A stretch of DNA of 50,937 bases from Acidobacteria subdivision 13 bacterium RH2 MAG17b (GTDB lineage: Bacteria; Acidobacteriota; Terriglobia; UBA7540): NCBI GenBank assembly GCA_002197525.1, contig NFUN01000118.1, forward strand, positions 1 through 50,937. The letters are read 5' to 3'. Positions within the stretch are counted from its first letter, which is position 1; each line of letters begins with the position of its first letter. The translations under genes and the position numbers were made by a program. The notes beneath the pieces are model-generated. The model was not told where the DNA came from. It saw nothing but the letters and a program-made list of their open reading frames with translations, and searched no databases. Positions 27,000 through 34,434 of this stretch are shown here, one piece after another.

Positions 27000-27052
27000 C
27001 AGGATTGGTTCTCTATCTCTTGCCTTGCACCCAGATACTGCTGTGGCGCGGG

Positions 27053-28327
27053 CTAAAAATGATACTGCAAGACGAGGTTCTGGCTGCGATCAAGAATCTG
27101 GCTGCCGGAAAGAGCGGCTTCGCGCCAAAAATCGTACTCGTAGATGAAGTAAAAGCCATCGGCTAGTTCAACGGTGATGCCGGGTTGGAGGATGTATTCC
27201 CGATTTCCGCTAAGGCCAAAGTAATTTCCCTGGCTGAAGTTGAACCGGGGCTGGAACCTGCCGCGCGCCAAGCGAACGCCGGCTAAGACGTAAGTGGCAT
27301 TGAATGGCGGCAGCACAACGACACCGTGCACGTTCTGCCGCAAAATTTCGCCGTAGGTCAGTAGCGGACCCGTCTGCAAGGTGGCGTCGGCGGCAAACTG
27401 ATCGCGGGTGTTATTAGGGCCGGAGTCGCGGTCAATCGCGCCATGAGCGAGCGATCCTCCCACCGTAAGCGAGACGCCAGGACTGAAGCGCAGAACCGGG
27501 GCGAAACGGGCTGTGAGGTCATTTTTGGCGCGGGCGCCGGGCTCGGAGACGAAATCCCGGCCTGGAAGCGAGCCGTTGATGCGGGCGTCAGTCGAGAAAT
27601 ACTGCGCCGAATAATGAGCGCCGAGGTAGTGCGAAAAATCATGCGCGCCTTGAAATCCCACGCCGAATTCGGGATCGAGCTTGAGACCGTCGAAATACTG
27701 GATGTTGCCGAAGAACGATCCATCCCACGCGAGGCCCACCCGGCGATAAAAGCTTCCGGCACGGAATTCGCCGTAGGGCGTGTCATAGCGAACGTAGCCT
27801 TCCTGCAGCCAGGTATTGCCGGGGTAAAAACTGCGCAGTTTTGTGGTGCGCAGGCGGTAATCGGAGTGAAACCCCCAATGGCCGTGCTGCGCGTCGAGCA
27901 GCGCGGAGAACGCATATAACTCGAATTTCGGCTGTGCGCCAGGAACGCCAGAGGGAACATATTGATAAAGGTAGACGTCGCCACCCACGTTGATGCCAGC
28001 GATGCGAATCTTCGGGCTCTTTGGCGCATTCTTTGCAGCGGCCATCGCCTGGGGGGCCGCGGCCGGAGTTTTGACGGCTTCAACCGCTTTGTGGGGTGGC
28101 GGGCTTGGCGCCTGAGAAGTGGCCGGGGAATGGTGCGCGGCAGCGAGCAGTTGGCGCACCTCGCGCTCGAGTTCAGAGATGCGCCGGTCCTGCGCGGCGA
28201 CACGTTGCTTCAGCGCCGCGATTTCAGCAGCTTCATCCTCCTGCGCCGCGCAACCGCCGCCGGTCCAGCAAACAATGAACCCGAAGCTTAAAATCACGAG
28301 CCCAAACATCGAATAGAGACGTTTCAC
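27053..28327 (-). CDS. Outer-membrane porin-like beta-barrel with N-terminal coiled coil
   Basis: 424 residues from a GTG. A lipoprotein-like or signal leader (MKRLYSMFGLVILSFGFIVC) is followed by a coiled coil (EIAALKQRVAAQDRRISELE) that in related porins links barrel and peptidoglycan or trimerises. Then come a Pro/Ala linker and alternating amphipathic strands such as FHSDYRLRTTKLRSFYPG and EFRAGSFYRRVGLAW. The C-terminal Phe (LVLQYHF) is the BAM recognition end. Likely a channel for a small organic solute feeding the MFS transporter. Confidence 0.8.
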   Translation of the reverse strand: MKRLYSMFGLVILSFGFIVCWTGGGCAAQEDEAAEIAALKQRVAAQDRRISELEREVRQLLAAAHHSPATSQAPSPPPHKAVEAVKTPAAAPQAMAAAKNAPKSPKIRIAGINVGGDVYLYQYVPSGVPGAQPKFELYAFSALLDAQHGHWGFHSDYRLRTTKLRSFYPGNTWLQEGYVRYDTPYGEFRAGSFYRRVGLAWDGSFFGNIQYFDGLKLDPEFGVGFQGAHDFSHYLGAHYSAQYFSTDARINGSLPGRDFVSEPGARAKNDLTARFAPVLRFSPGVSLTVGGSLAHGAIDRDSGPNNTRDQFAADATLQTGPLLTYGEILRQNVHGVVVLPPFNATYVLAGVRLARGRFQPRFNFSQGNYFGLSGNREYILQPGITVELADGFYFIYEYDFWREAALSGSQILDRSQNLVLQYHF

Positions 28328-28511
28328 GGCATCGACTCGCTAAAAAGTGAAGTGGGGCTTCAAAGACCGCCGGCCATCCAGGGGGATTCCGGCGGGCGCG
28401 CTGCCCTGTGTCCAGCTAAACTGCACTCATCGGTGATAGGGAATTGCGGCCTCCGGCGCACGGTCGAGCAACCGAAGTGAGTGTAGAAACGAGCCGGTAT
28501 TTTACAGCTAT

Positions 28512-28629
28512 TGAGGTTTACAAATTATAGTGACGGCTTTTTTGTAGCGCCGGTGTCCCCACCGGCGTTTTTCGGCGCTGAGGACAGCGCCGCTACAACG
28601 GATGTTGTCACTATAATTTGTAAACCTCA
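28512..28629. mobile_element. 118-bp MITE-like element, copy 2 (inverted to copy 1)
   Basis: Same 23-bp perfect ends as 25449-25566, opposite orientation. On the plus strand the core reads CGCCGGTG-TCC-CCACCGGCG-TTTTT then CGGCGCTG-AGGA-CAGCGCCG, so each element can act as a rho-independent terminator. Its last three bases (28627-28629) are the TGA stop codon of pyrD, so insertion created or replaced the end of that gene. Confidence 0.85.
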
Positions 28630-29631
28630 ATAATATTCTGTGGACGGCGGTTGATTTTGAGGCAGCCGGAGACTCCCAACGAGATCGAAAAGGTGCACGC
28701 GGTGGCGCTGACAATAAGCGCGAATGCCTTCCACCACCTGCAGAGCGGTCTCCGGCGCATAAAAGTTCGCAGTGCCCACTTGAACGGCGCGTGCACCGGC
28801 GATGATGAACTCCAAAGCGTCTTCGGCGGTGGCGATGCCGCCGATGCCGATCACGGGAATCTTTACGGCGTGATATGTCTGGTAAACCATGCGCAAGGCG
28901 ACGGGCTTGATCGCCGGACCGGAAAGACCGGCAGTGATGTTGGAAATACGCGGCGTGCGAGTTTCCACGTCAATGGCCATGCCTACAAAGGTGTTGACGA
29001 GCGTCAATCCGTCTGCACCGGCGGCTTCCGAAGCGCGCGCGAATTCGGTGATGTCGGTAACGTTAGGCGAAAGCTTCACGAATAGCGGCCGCCGCGAGGC
29101 GCGCTTGGAAGCCGCGACGACTTCCTCAGTGAGCTTCGGATCGCTCCCGTAGACCATGCCTCCGCAACGTGTATTGGGGCAGGAAATGTTCAACTCGTAG
29201 GCGTCAATGCCCTCACCCTGATTAAGAATCTCAATGCAGCGAACGTAGTCCTCCGTCGAGTATCCGAACACGTTAACCACGCAACGCGCTTCGAGCGAGC
29301 GCAAAAACGGCAGCTTTTCTTCCAAAAATCTTCGCGCGCCCACGTTCTGAAGGCCGATGGCGTTCAACATCCCGGCCTCCGTTTCGTAAATTCGCGGCGG
29401 GGGATTACCGGGCATGGGGTCTGCCGAGATGCCTTTGACGACGATGCCGCCCAGTTGATTCAGATCGATGAGATGGGCAAATTCCTGCCCGTAGCCGAAG
29501 GTGCCGCTGGCGGTGAGGACGGGATTGTTGAAGTGAATGCCGGCGATGGTGAAATCCAGGCAAGGCGTGAACTCAGGCGAAGGTGGGGCGGGCGCGGCGA
29601 TTGGCGGAGCCGGCTTAGTATCTGCGTTCAT
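28627..29631 (-). CDS. pyrD: Dihydroorotate dehydrogenase, class 1B catalytic subunit
   Basis: 334 residues. FMN/orotate motifs are [32 protein letters not shown] (with the active-site Cys region), [11 protein letters not shown], and the C-terminal phosphate-binding [19 protein letters not shown]. Class 1B enzymes oxidise dihydroorotate to orotate with NAD+ and need the PyrK partner, which is encoded 46 bp upstream. The protein extends a little past the usual C-terminus ([11 protein letters not shown]...); its stop lies inside the MITE at 28512, so the last residues may have been altered by that insertion. Confidence 0.93.
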   Translation of the reverse strand: MNADTKPAPPIAAPAPPSPEFTPCLDFTIAGIHFNNPVLTASGTFGYGQEFAHLIDLNQLGGIVVKGISADPMPGNPPPRIYETEAGMLNAIGLQNVGARRFLEEKLPFLRSLEARCVVNVFGYSTEDYVRCIEILNQGEGIDAYELNISCPNTRCGGMVYGSDPKLTEEVVAASKRASRRPLFVKLSPNVTDITEFARASEAAGADGLTLVNTFVGMAIDVETRTPRISNITAGLSGPAIKPVALRMVYQTYHAVKIPVIGIGGIATAEDALEFIIAGARAVQVGTANFYAPETALQVVEGIRAYCQRHRVHLFDLVGSLRLPQNQPPSTEYY

Positions 29632-29677
29632 GGGTTTTCGGGGTTTATCGTCAGAAGCAGCCGGTCAACCAGGTAAA

Positions 29678-30589
29678 TTAAATCTTTGGGACGCTTTCCC
29701 GTTCCCAAATCACGTGTTCCGCCCAGAATACCGGCCCTTCTGTGCAGACTCGCTCATAGCTCCCGTGGCCTTGGCCCTCGACATGAATACAGCAGCCCAA
29801 GCACACACCCAGGCCGCAGCCCATGCGGTTTTCCATGGAGACCAGGCAGCGGCACCCGGGCCGCCTCGCCAGTTCGGCACATGCTTGAAGCATGGCCCAC
29901 GGACCACAGACCAGGAGCAAAAACCGTTTTTCGCGGCGCCTTTCGAGATATTCCTCAAGGGGACGCGTGATGTAGCCCGCGTGGCCCCGCGAGCTGTCTT
30001 CCGTCGCCAGCACCGTGCCGGCGACCCAGGGCGCGAAATCCTCCGCTCCCACAAGGTCCAGCCCGGTTCGCGCGCCGAAGAAAAGCCGCTGGCGGACGCC
30101 TGCCTGGGCGAGCGACTTGGCGGGCAACAGCAGCGCCGCGATACCGATTCCGCCCGCCACGTGCAGCACTTCGTCCGCCTGCCGGGCAGCGTCGAGATAT
30201 TCTTCCTCGAAAAAGCCGTGGCCCAGCGGAGCAAGCATTTCCACTTCATCGCGGGGCTTGAGGTCTGCCATCAACTGCGTGCCGCTGCCCACCACTTTAT
30301 AGAGAAGCTGGATGATCGCGGGGAAATCTCCGCTTCCACTCGGGTCTCCATTGCCGGAGCCGGCAAGAGCGCCGGGCTTTACATCATAGATGCTCATGGG
30401 GCGGCGAAGCAGCACGTCTGAACGGCCCGGCAGTCGGAGCATGGCAAACTGCCCCGGACGCGTGGCGAGAGCCTGCCGCGGAGAATGAAGACTGAGAAGG
30501 AAATGGCCGCCGGTGAGAGGTCGATTCTCCGTCACGACCACGGTTTCATCGGACATCCAGATGATGTTAGCAGAAGTGAAGGTCGCCAT
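29678..30589 (-). CDS. pyrK: Dihydroorotate dehydrogenase electron transfer subunit
   Basis: 303 residues. Ferredoxin-reductase-like fold: FAD-binding LLRRPMSIYDV, NAD(H)-binding HVAGGIGIAALLLPA, and a C-terminal [2Fe-2S] cysteine cluster MGCGLGVCLGCCIHV ... RVCTEGPVF. It passes electrons from PyrD to NAD+. It starts 14 bp after the stop of the peroxiredoxin gene and is followed by pyrD, forming one operon with gatB and the peroxiredoxin. The inter-strand region is a bit longer than in Firmicute PyrK. Confidence 0.92.
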   Translation of the reverse strand: MATFTSANIIWMSDETVVVTENRPLTGGHFLLSLHSPRQALATRPGQFAMLRLPGRSDVLLRRPMSIYDVKPGALAGSGNGDPSGSGDFPAIIQLLYKVVGSGTQLMADLKPRDEVEMLAPLGHGFFEEEYLDAARQADEVLHVAGGIGIAALLLPAKSLAQAGVRQRLFFGARTGLDLVGAEDFAPWVAGTVLATEDSSRGHAGYITRPLEEYLERRREKRFLLLVCGPWAMLQACAELARRPGCRCLVSMENRMGCGLGVCLGCCIHVEGQGHGSYERVCTEGPVFWAEHVIWERESVPKI

Positions 30590-30603
30590 CGATTCGTGAC
30601 CGG

Positions 30604-31062
30604 CTATTCCTGAAGCGCCGCGAGTACTTCATGAATGTGCCCGTCGACTTTAACCTTGGGGAAAACGCGGCTTACCTTGCCATCCCGGCCGATGAGGTAC
30701 GTGGTGCGAACTATGCCCATGGTCTTGCGACCGTACATATTCTTTTCCTGCCACACGCCGTATGCTTCCAGGGTTTCGTGTCCGGGGTCGGAGAGTAGGG
30801 GAAAATTCAACTTGTATTTATCGCGGAACTTCCGCAGATCCTCCACGCTGTCGCCGCTCATACCCACGACGTGCGCTCCGGTTTTTTCCAGTTCTTTTTT
30901 GGCGTCACGGAACTGGTTCGCCTCACTGGTTCAGCCCGGAGTATCAGCCTTCGGGAAGAAATAAAGGACGAGGGTTTCGTCGAGCAAATCCTTCAGGTTC
31001 ACCTTTTCTCCCGTATCGGAGAGCAGCGAGAAAATCGGCGCATTGCCGCCTACGTTCAGCAT
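30604..31062 (-). CDS. bcp: BCP/PrxQ-family peroxiredoxin, probable selenoprotein (in-frame UGA at the peroxidatic site)
   Basis: 152 residues if the TGA at 30931-30933 is read as selenocysteine (residue 44). The frame is open on both sides. It begins MLNVGGNAPIFSLLSDTGEK, continues LVLYFFPKADTPG-U-TSEANQFRDA, then GMSGDSVEDLRKF and FPLLSDPGHETLEAYGVW, all normal BCP/PrxQ blocks. In cysteine homologs the same place is PGCT(x)EAC, so the UGA falls precisely on the peroxidatic Cys; the resolving Cys is Asn here. A fitting SECIS-like hairpin follows (30888-30916). The start has a strong AAGGAG and lies 10 bp after gatB. The enzyme would reduce peroxides with thioredoxin or a similar donor. The alternative is a nonsense mutation or sequencing error. 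Confidence 0.85.
30888..30916 (-). promoter_or_regulatory. Candidate bacterial SECIS element
   Basis: On the minus strand, starting 15 nt after the UGA: CCAGTTC, loop of 15 (CGTGACGCCAAAAAA), GAACTGG. The 7-bp stem is perfect, the loop opens at +22, and the second loop base is G. These match the general bacterial SECIS pattern (apical loop roughly 16-37 nt after UGA, G in the first two loop positions). It lies inside the coding sequence, as in bacteria. Confidence 0.65.
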
Positions 31063-31072
31063 TCGTCACTCC

Positions 31073-32536
31073 TTACTGCGCGAGTTCCTTTTTAAGGATT
31101 TCCTGCACCAACTGTGGATTCGCTTGGCCGCGGGTGGCTTTCATCACTTGCCCGGCGAACCAACCCAACGTTGCGCTTTTGCCGCTGCGGTACTGTTCTA
31201 CTTGCTTGGGATTGGCAGCGATGATCTCGCGTACCGCAGAAAAAATCAGTTCCGGGTCATTGATCTGCTGCAATCCTTTCTCTGCGATGACGGCGGCGGC
31301 CCCTTTGGAGGAGACGAACATTTCCGCCAGAATCTCCTTGCCCATTTTTCCGGAAATTTTCCCCGCAGCGATCATTTGTATAAGCTCGGCTAGGTTTTTT
31401 GCGGGGACCGGCGACCCTGCAATTTCCTTCTTGGCTTGGTTCAGCAAATACAAAAGTTCGCTCAACACCCAGTTGGCAGCAAGTTTCGGGTCGCAGCCGC
31501 GCCTTACCACGTCTTCGTAATAATCCGCTAATCGCCTGGACTCGGTCAGTTGCGCGGCGTCGTAGTCCGCGAGGCCGCAGTCCCGCATCAACCGCTGGCG
31601 GCGCGCGTCCGGAAGTTCAGGCATCGAACGGCTCACTTCCTCTTTCCACTTCTCGCTGATAACCAGAGGCAACAGGTCCGGTTCAGGGAAATAGCGGTAA
31701 TCGTGCGCGAACTCCTTCGAGCGCATGTTGTATGTCCGCTGTTCACGGCTATCCCACAGGCGCGTTTCCTGCATCACCTCTCCGCCGCTTTCGAGCAGTT
31801 CCATCTGCCTTTGGGTTTCATGCGCCAGCGCTCGCTGCAGAAAGCGGAAGGAATTTAGATTTTTCACTTCAGTCTTGGTTCCAAGCGCCTCCTCACCCGC
31901 GTAGCGGACGCTGGCGTTAGCGTCGCAGCGGAGGCTGCCTTCTTCCATGTTGCAGTCGGACACTTCGAGGTACAGCATGAGCGTCTTAAGGCGGGTGAGG
32001 AATTCGTACGCTTCCTCCGGCGAGCGCAGGTCCGGCTCAGTGACAATTTCGATGAGCGGCACGCCAGCGCGGTTGAGATCAATGTGAGAGGTTGTGGCTG
32101 AATCCGGAAAACCTTCATGCAGGGATTTCCCGGCGTCGTCTTCCAAGTGCACGCGCGTGATGCCGATACGCTTAAGCCGGCCTCCAACTTCGATTTCAAG
32201 CCAGCCGCCTGAAGCTAAGGGCTCGTCGTACTGCGAAATCTGATAACCCTTCGGCAAGTCAGGATAGAAATAATTTTTGCGGGCAAAGCGTGATTGCGGA
32301 TTAACCGTGCAGTTCAGCGACAAAGCCGCCTTCATCGCCATGCTCACCGCCTCATGATTGAGCACGGGCAGCGCGCCGGGCAGTCCCAGGCACACCGGGC
32401 AGGTATGCGTGTTTGGCGGGTCGCCAAAGCGCGTTGAGCATCCGCAGAAGATCTTTGACTGCGTCAGGAGCTGAACATGAACTTCCAGCCCGATCACTAT
32501 TTCATACCGGGTTCGGACTTCTTCAGCAAGGGGCAT
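31073..32536 (-). CDS. gatB: Asp/Glu-tRNA(Asn/Gln) amidotransferase subunit B
   Basis: 487 residues from the ATG at 32536 (or 32545). N-terminal cradle with VIGLEVHVQL, zinc-site cysteines IFCGCSTRFG and CPVCLGLPG, the kinase signature YPDLPKGYQISQYDEPL, and HLEDDAGKS. The C-terminal YqeY-like tail ends in MKATRGQANPQLVQEIL. With GatA and GatC (not in this window) it phosphorylates and amidates misacylated Glu-tRNA(Gln) or Asp-tRNA(Asn). First gene of the gatB-peroxiredoxin-pyrK-pyrD series. Confidence 0.95.
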   Translation of the reverse strand: MPLAEEVRTRYEIVIGLEVHVQLLTQSKIFCGCSTRFGDPPNTHTCPVCLGLPGALPVLNHEAVSMAMKAALSLNCTVNPQSRFARKNYFYPDLPKGYQISQYDEPLASGGWLEIEVGGRLKRIGITRVHLEDDAGKSLHEGFPDSATTSHIDLNRAGVPLIEIVTEPDLRSPEEAYEFLTRLKTLMLYLEVSDCNMEEGSLRCDANASVRYAGEEALGTKTEVKNLNSFRFLQRALAHETQRQMELLESGGEVMQETRLWDSREQRTYNMRSKEFAHDYRYFPEPDLLPLVISEKWKEEVSRSMPELPDARRQRLMRDCGLADYDAAQLTESRRLADYYEDVVRRGCDPKLAANWVLSELLYLLNQAKKEIAGSPVPAKNLAELIQMIAAGKISGKMGKEILAEMFVSSKGAAAVIAEKGLQQINDPELIFSAVREIIAANPKQVEQYRSGKSATLGWFAGQVMKATRGQANPQLVQEILKKELAQ

Positions 32537-32721
32537 AACATGCATTCTGGGAGCTTGGGCGCCGCGTGGCACCCAGGCAGAGAAGCTTATTATAGCTGAA
32601 TTGCGGGCCGGCCCGGGCATTGCGCGGCGGGCCGCCGGGAAGCGCCTTGCGATTTGCTCGTTGGCCGATCAGCCGATTAAAGGCTACAGACGCCAGCGGC
32701 CAGTTACTCACACGAAAACCC

Positions 32722-34353
32722 TCATCCCTGCCGGGCAGACCGCTGCTCGATCGATTGCAGCCGGTCGTAAGCGGGCAGAGTGAGAAACTCCACAAAACGT
32801 TGCGATTGGATCAGATCCCGCAGCAGTTGGGCGGCGTCGCGATATTTGCCGGCCTCAAACTGTGCATCTCCGGCAGATTTGCGCATCTTAGCTAGCTCCT
32901 CGTCCATGATCGTGAAGCACAGGCCAATGTCGATGAGGCGACCGTCGTTCAAATGAGCCTTATGGTGCACCCATTGCCAGAGCTGGGCGCGGCTGATTTC
33001 GGCGGTGGCCGCATCCTCCATGAGATTGAAAAGGGGAACACAACCGACGCCTCGCAGCCAAGACTCCAAATAACCGATCCCCACCGCAATATTTTGTCTC
33101 AACCCTGCTTCCGTGATGTCGCCTTTGGGGACGGCGAGCAAATCGGCGGCTGTGATTTCAACATCTTCGAGCTTGCGCGCGATCTGGTTCGATTGAGGCA
33201 TGTGGTGATCGAAAACCTCTTTGGCGAGTGGAACAAGGCCGGGGTGCGCGACCCATGTGCCATCATGCCCGTCGGAAGCCTCCCGTTCTTTATCGGCGCG
33301 GACCTGGTCCATGGCTGTCTGATTCGCAACCGGGTCGCTTTTAATTGGGATGTATGCCGCCATGCCGCCCATCGCATGCACTTCGCGGCGGTGGCAAGTC
33401 TTGATGAGCAGTTTGCTGTAGGAACGCATAAAGTGCGTCGTCATTGTCACTCGGGCACGATCCGGCAGCACAAAAGCAGGATCGGTCGCAAACTTCTTAA
33501 TGAAACTGAAAATATAGTCCCACCGGCCACAGTTCAATCCGGCCGAATGCTCGCGCAATTCGTACAAAATCTCGTCCATCTCAAACGTCGCCAGGATGGT
33601 CTCAATAAGCACGGTGGCTTTGATGGTTCCGCGTTTCAGCCCCATCGACTCCTGCGCATGCAGGAACACGTCATTCCACAGGCGCGCTTCGAGGTGACTC
33701 TCGAGTTTGGGGAGATAGAAATAGGGCCCCGTGCCTCGCGAGAGCTGCTCCTTCGCGTTGTGCCAGAAAAACAACCCGAAATCGAACAGCGAACCGGACA
33801 TTGGGACGCCGTCCACGGTGACGTGCTTCTCCGGCAGATGCCAGCCGCGAGGCCGCACCAGCAGTACGGCAACGTTCTCGTTCAGCTTGTACGCTTTGGC
33901 TGTCTTAGGGTCGGTGTATGAGATCGTGCGGCGGATGGCATCGCGCAGGTTGCGATGGCCCTCGATGAGGTTGCTCCAAGTGGGGGTATTGGCGTCTTCG
34001 AAGTCCGCCATGAAGACGCTTGCGCCCGAATTTAAGGCGTTGATCACCATCTTGCGGTCGACGGGTCCCGTAATCTCCACCCTGCGGTCCAACAAGTCGG
34101 CAGGCAGCGGAGCTACCTTCCAGTTCCCTTTGCGGATTTCGGCCGTCTCCGGCAGGAAATTCGGGCGCTCACCAGCGTCGATCCTCTGTTGGCGCTCCAC
34201 GCGCGCAGCCAGTAACTCCCTGCGCCTCGGGCCGAAACGCCGTTCCAGATCAACGACAAACTTCAAGGCTTCAGGAGTAAGTATCTCGTCAAATTGCTCG
34301 TTACGGGCGCCCAGGATCTCCACCCCAGGCAACTGCTCTGCTTTGCTCGTCAT
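32722..34353 (-). CDS. aceB: Malate synthase A
   Basis: 543 residues from the ATG at 34353, which has GGAG at good spacing; an ATG 12 bp upstream is possible. Conserved blocks of the A isoform are [18 protein letters not shown] with the Mg/glyoxylate acids, [15 protein letters not shown] with the glyoxylate Arg, [18 protein letters not shown], and HDGTWVAHP near the C-terminal third. It condenses glyoxylate and acetyl-CoA to malate. Isocitrate lyase is not in the window. The neighbours suggest that glyoxylate here may come from glycolate or glycine rather than isocitrate. Confidence 0.95.
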   Translation of the reverse strand: MTSKAEQLPGVEILGARNEQFDEILTPEALKFVVDLERRFGPRRRELLAARVERQQRIDAGERPNFLPETAEIRKGNWKVAPLPADLLDRRVEITGPVDRKMVINALNSGASVFMADFEDANTPTWSNLIEGHRNLRDAIRRTISYTDPKTAKAYKLNENVAVLLVRPRGWHLPEKHVTVDGVPMSGSLFDFGLFFWHNAKEQLSRGTGPYFYLPKLESHLEARLWNDVFLHAQESMGLKRGTIKATVLIETILATFEMDEILYELREHSAGLNCGRWDYIFSFIKKFATDPAFVLPDRARVTMTTHFMRSYSKLLIKTCHRREVHAMGGMAAYIPIKSDPVANQTAMDQVRADKEREASDGHDGTWVAHPGLVPLAKEVFDHHMPQSNQIARKLEDVEITAADLLAVPKGDITEAGLRQNIAVGIGYLESWLRGVGCVPLFNLMEDAATAEISRAQLWQWVHHKAHLNDGRLIDIGLCFTIMDEELAKMRKSAGDAQFEAGKYRDAAQLLRDLIQSQRFVEFLTLPAYDRLQSIEQRSARQG

Positions 34354-34434
34354 GTATGTCTCCATTCTTTCGTTAAGGCAAAAGGGCGTGGATTGTGCTA
34401 AGGCGCCCAGTCCGGTCTAACACGTCAGGCTCGC

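Noticed and set aside
25567-28511. Composite transposon with its own transposase between the MITE copies
   Set aside because: Only a transporter and a porin are encoded between the copies; any transposition would need an outside enzyme.
32953-33921. 322-residue plus-strand frame opposite malate synthase
   Set aside because: Shadow frame of a firmly identified enzyme.
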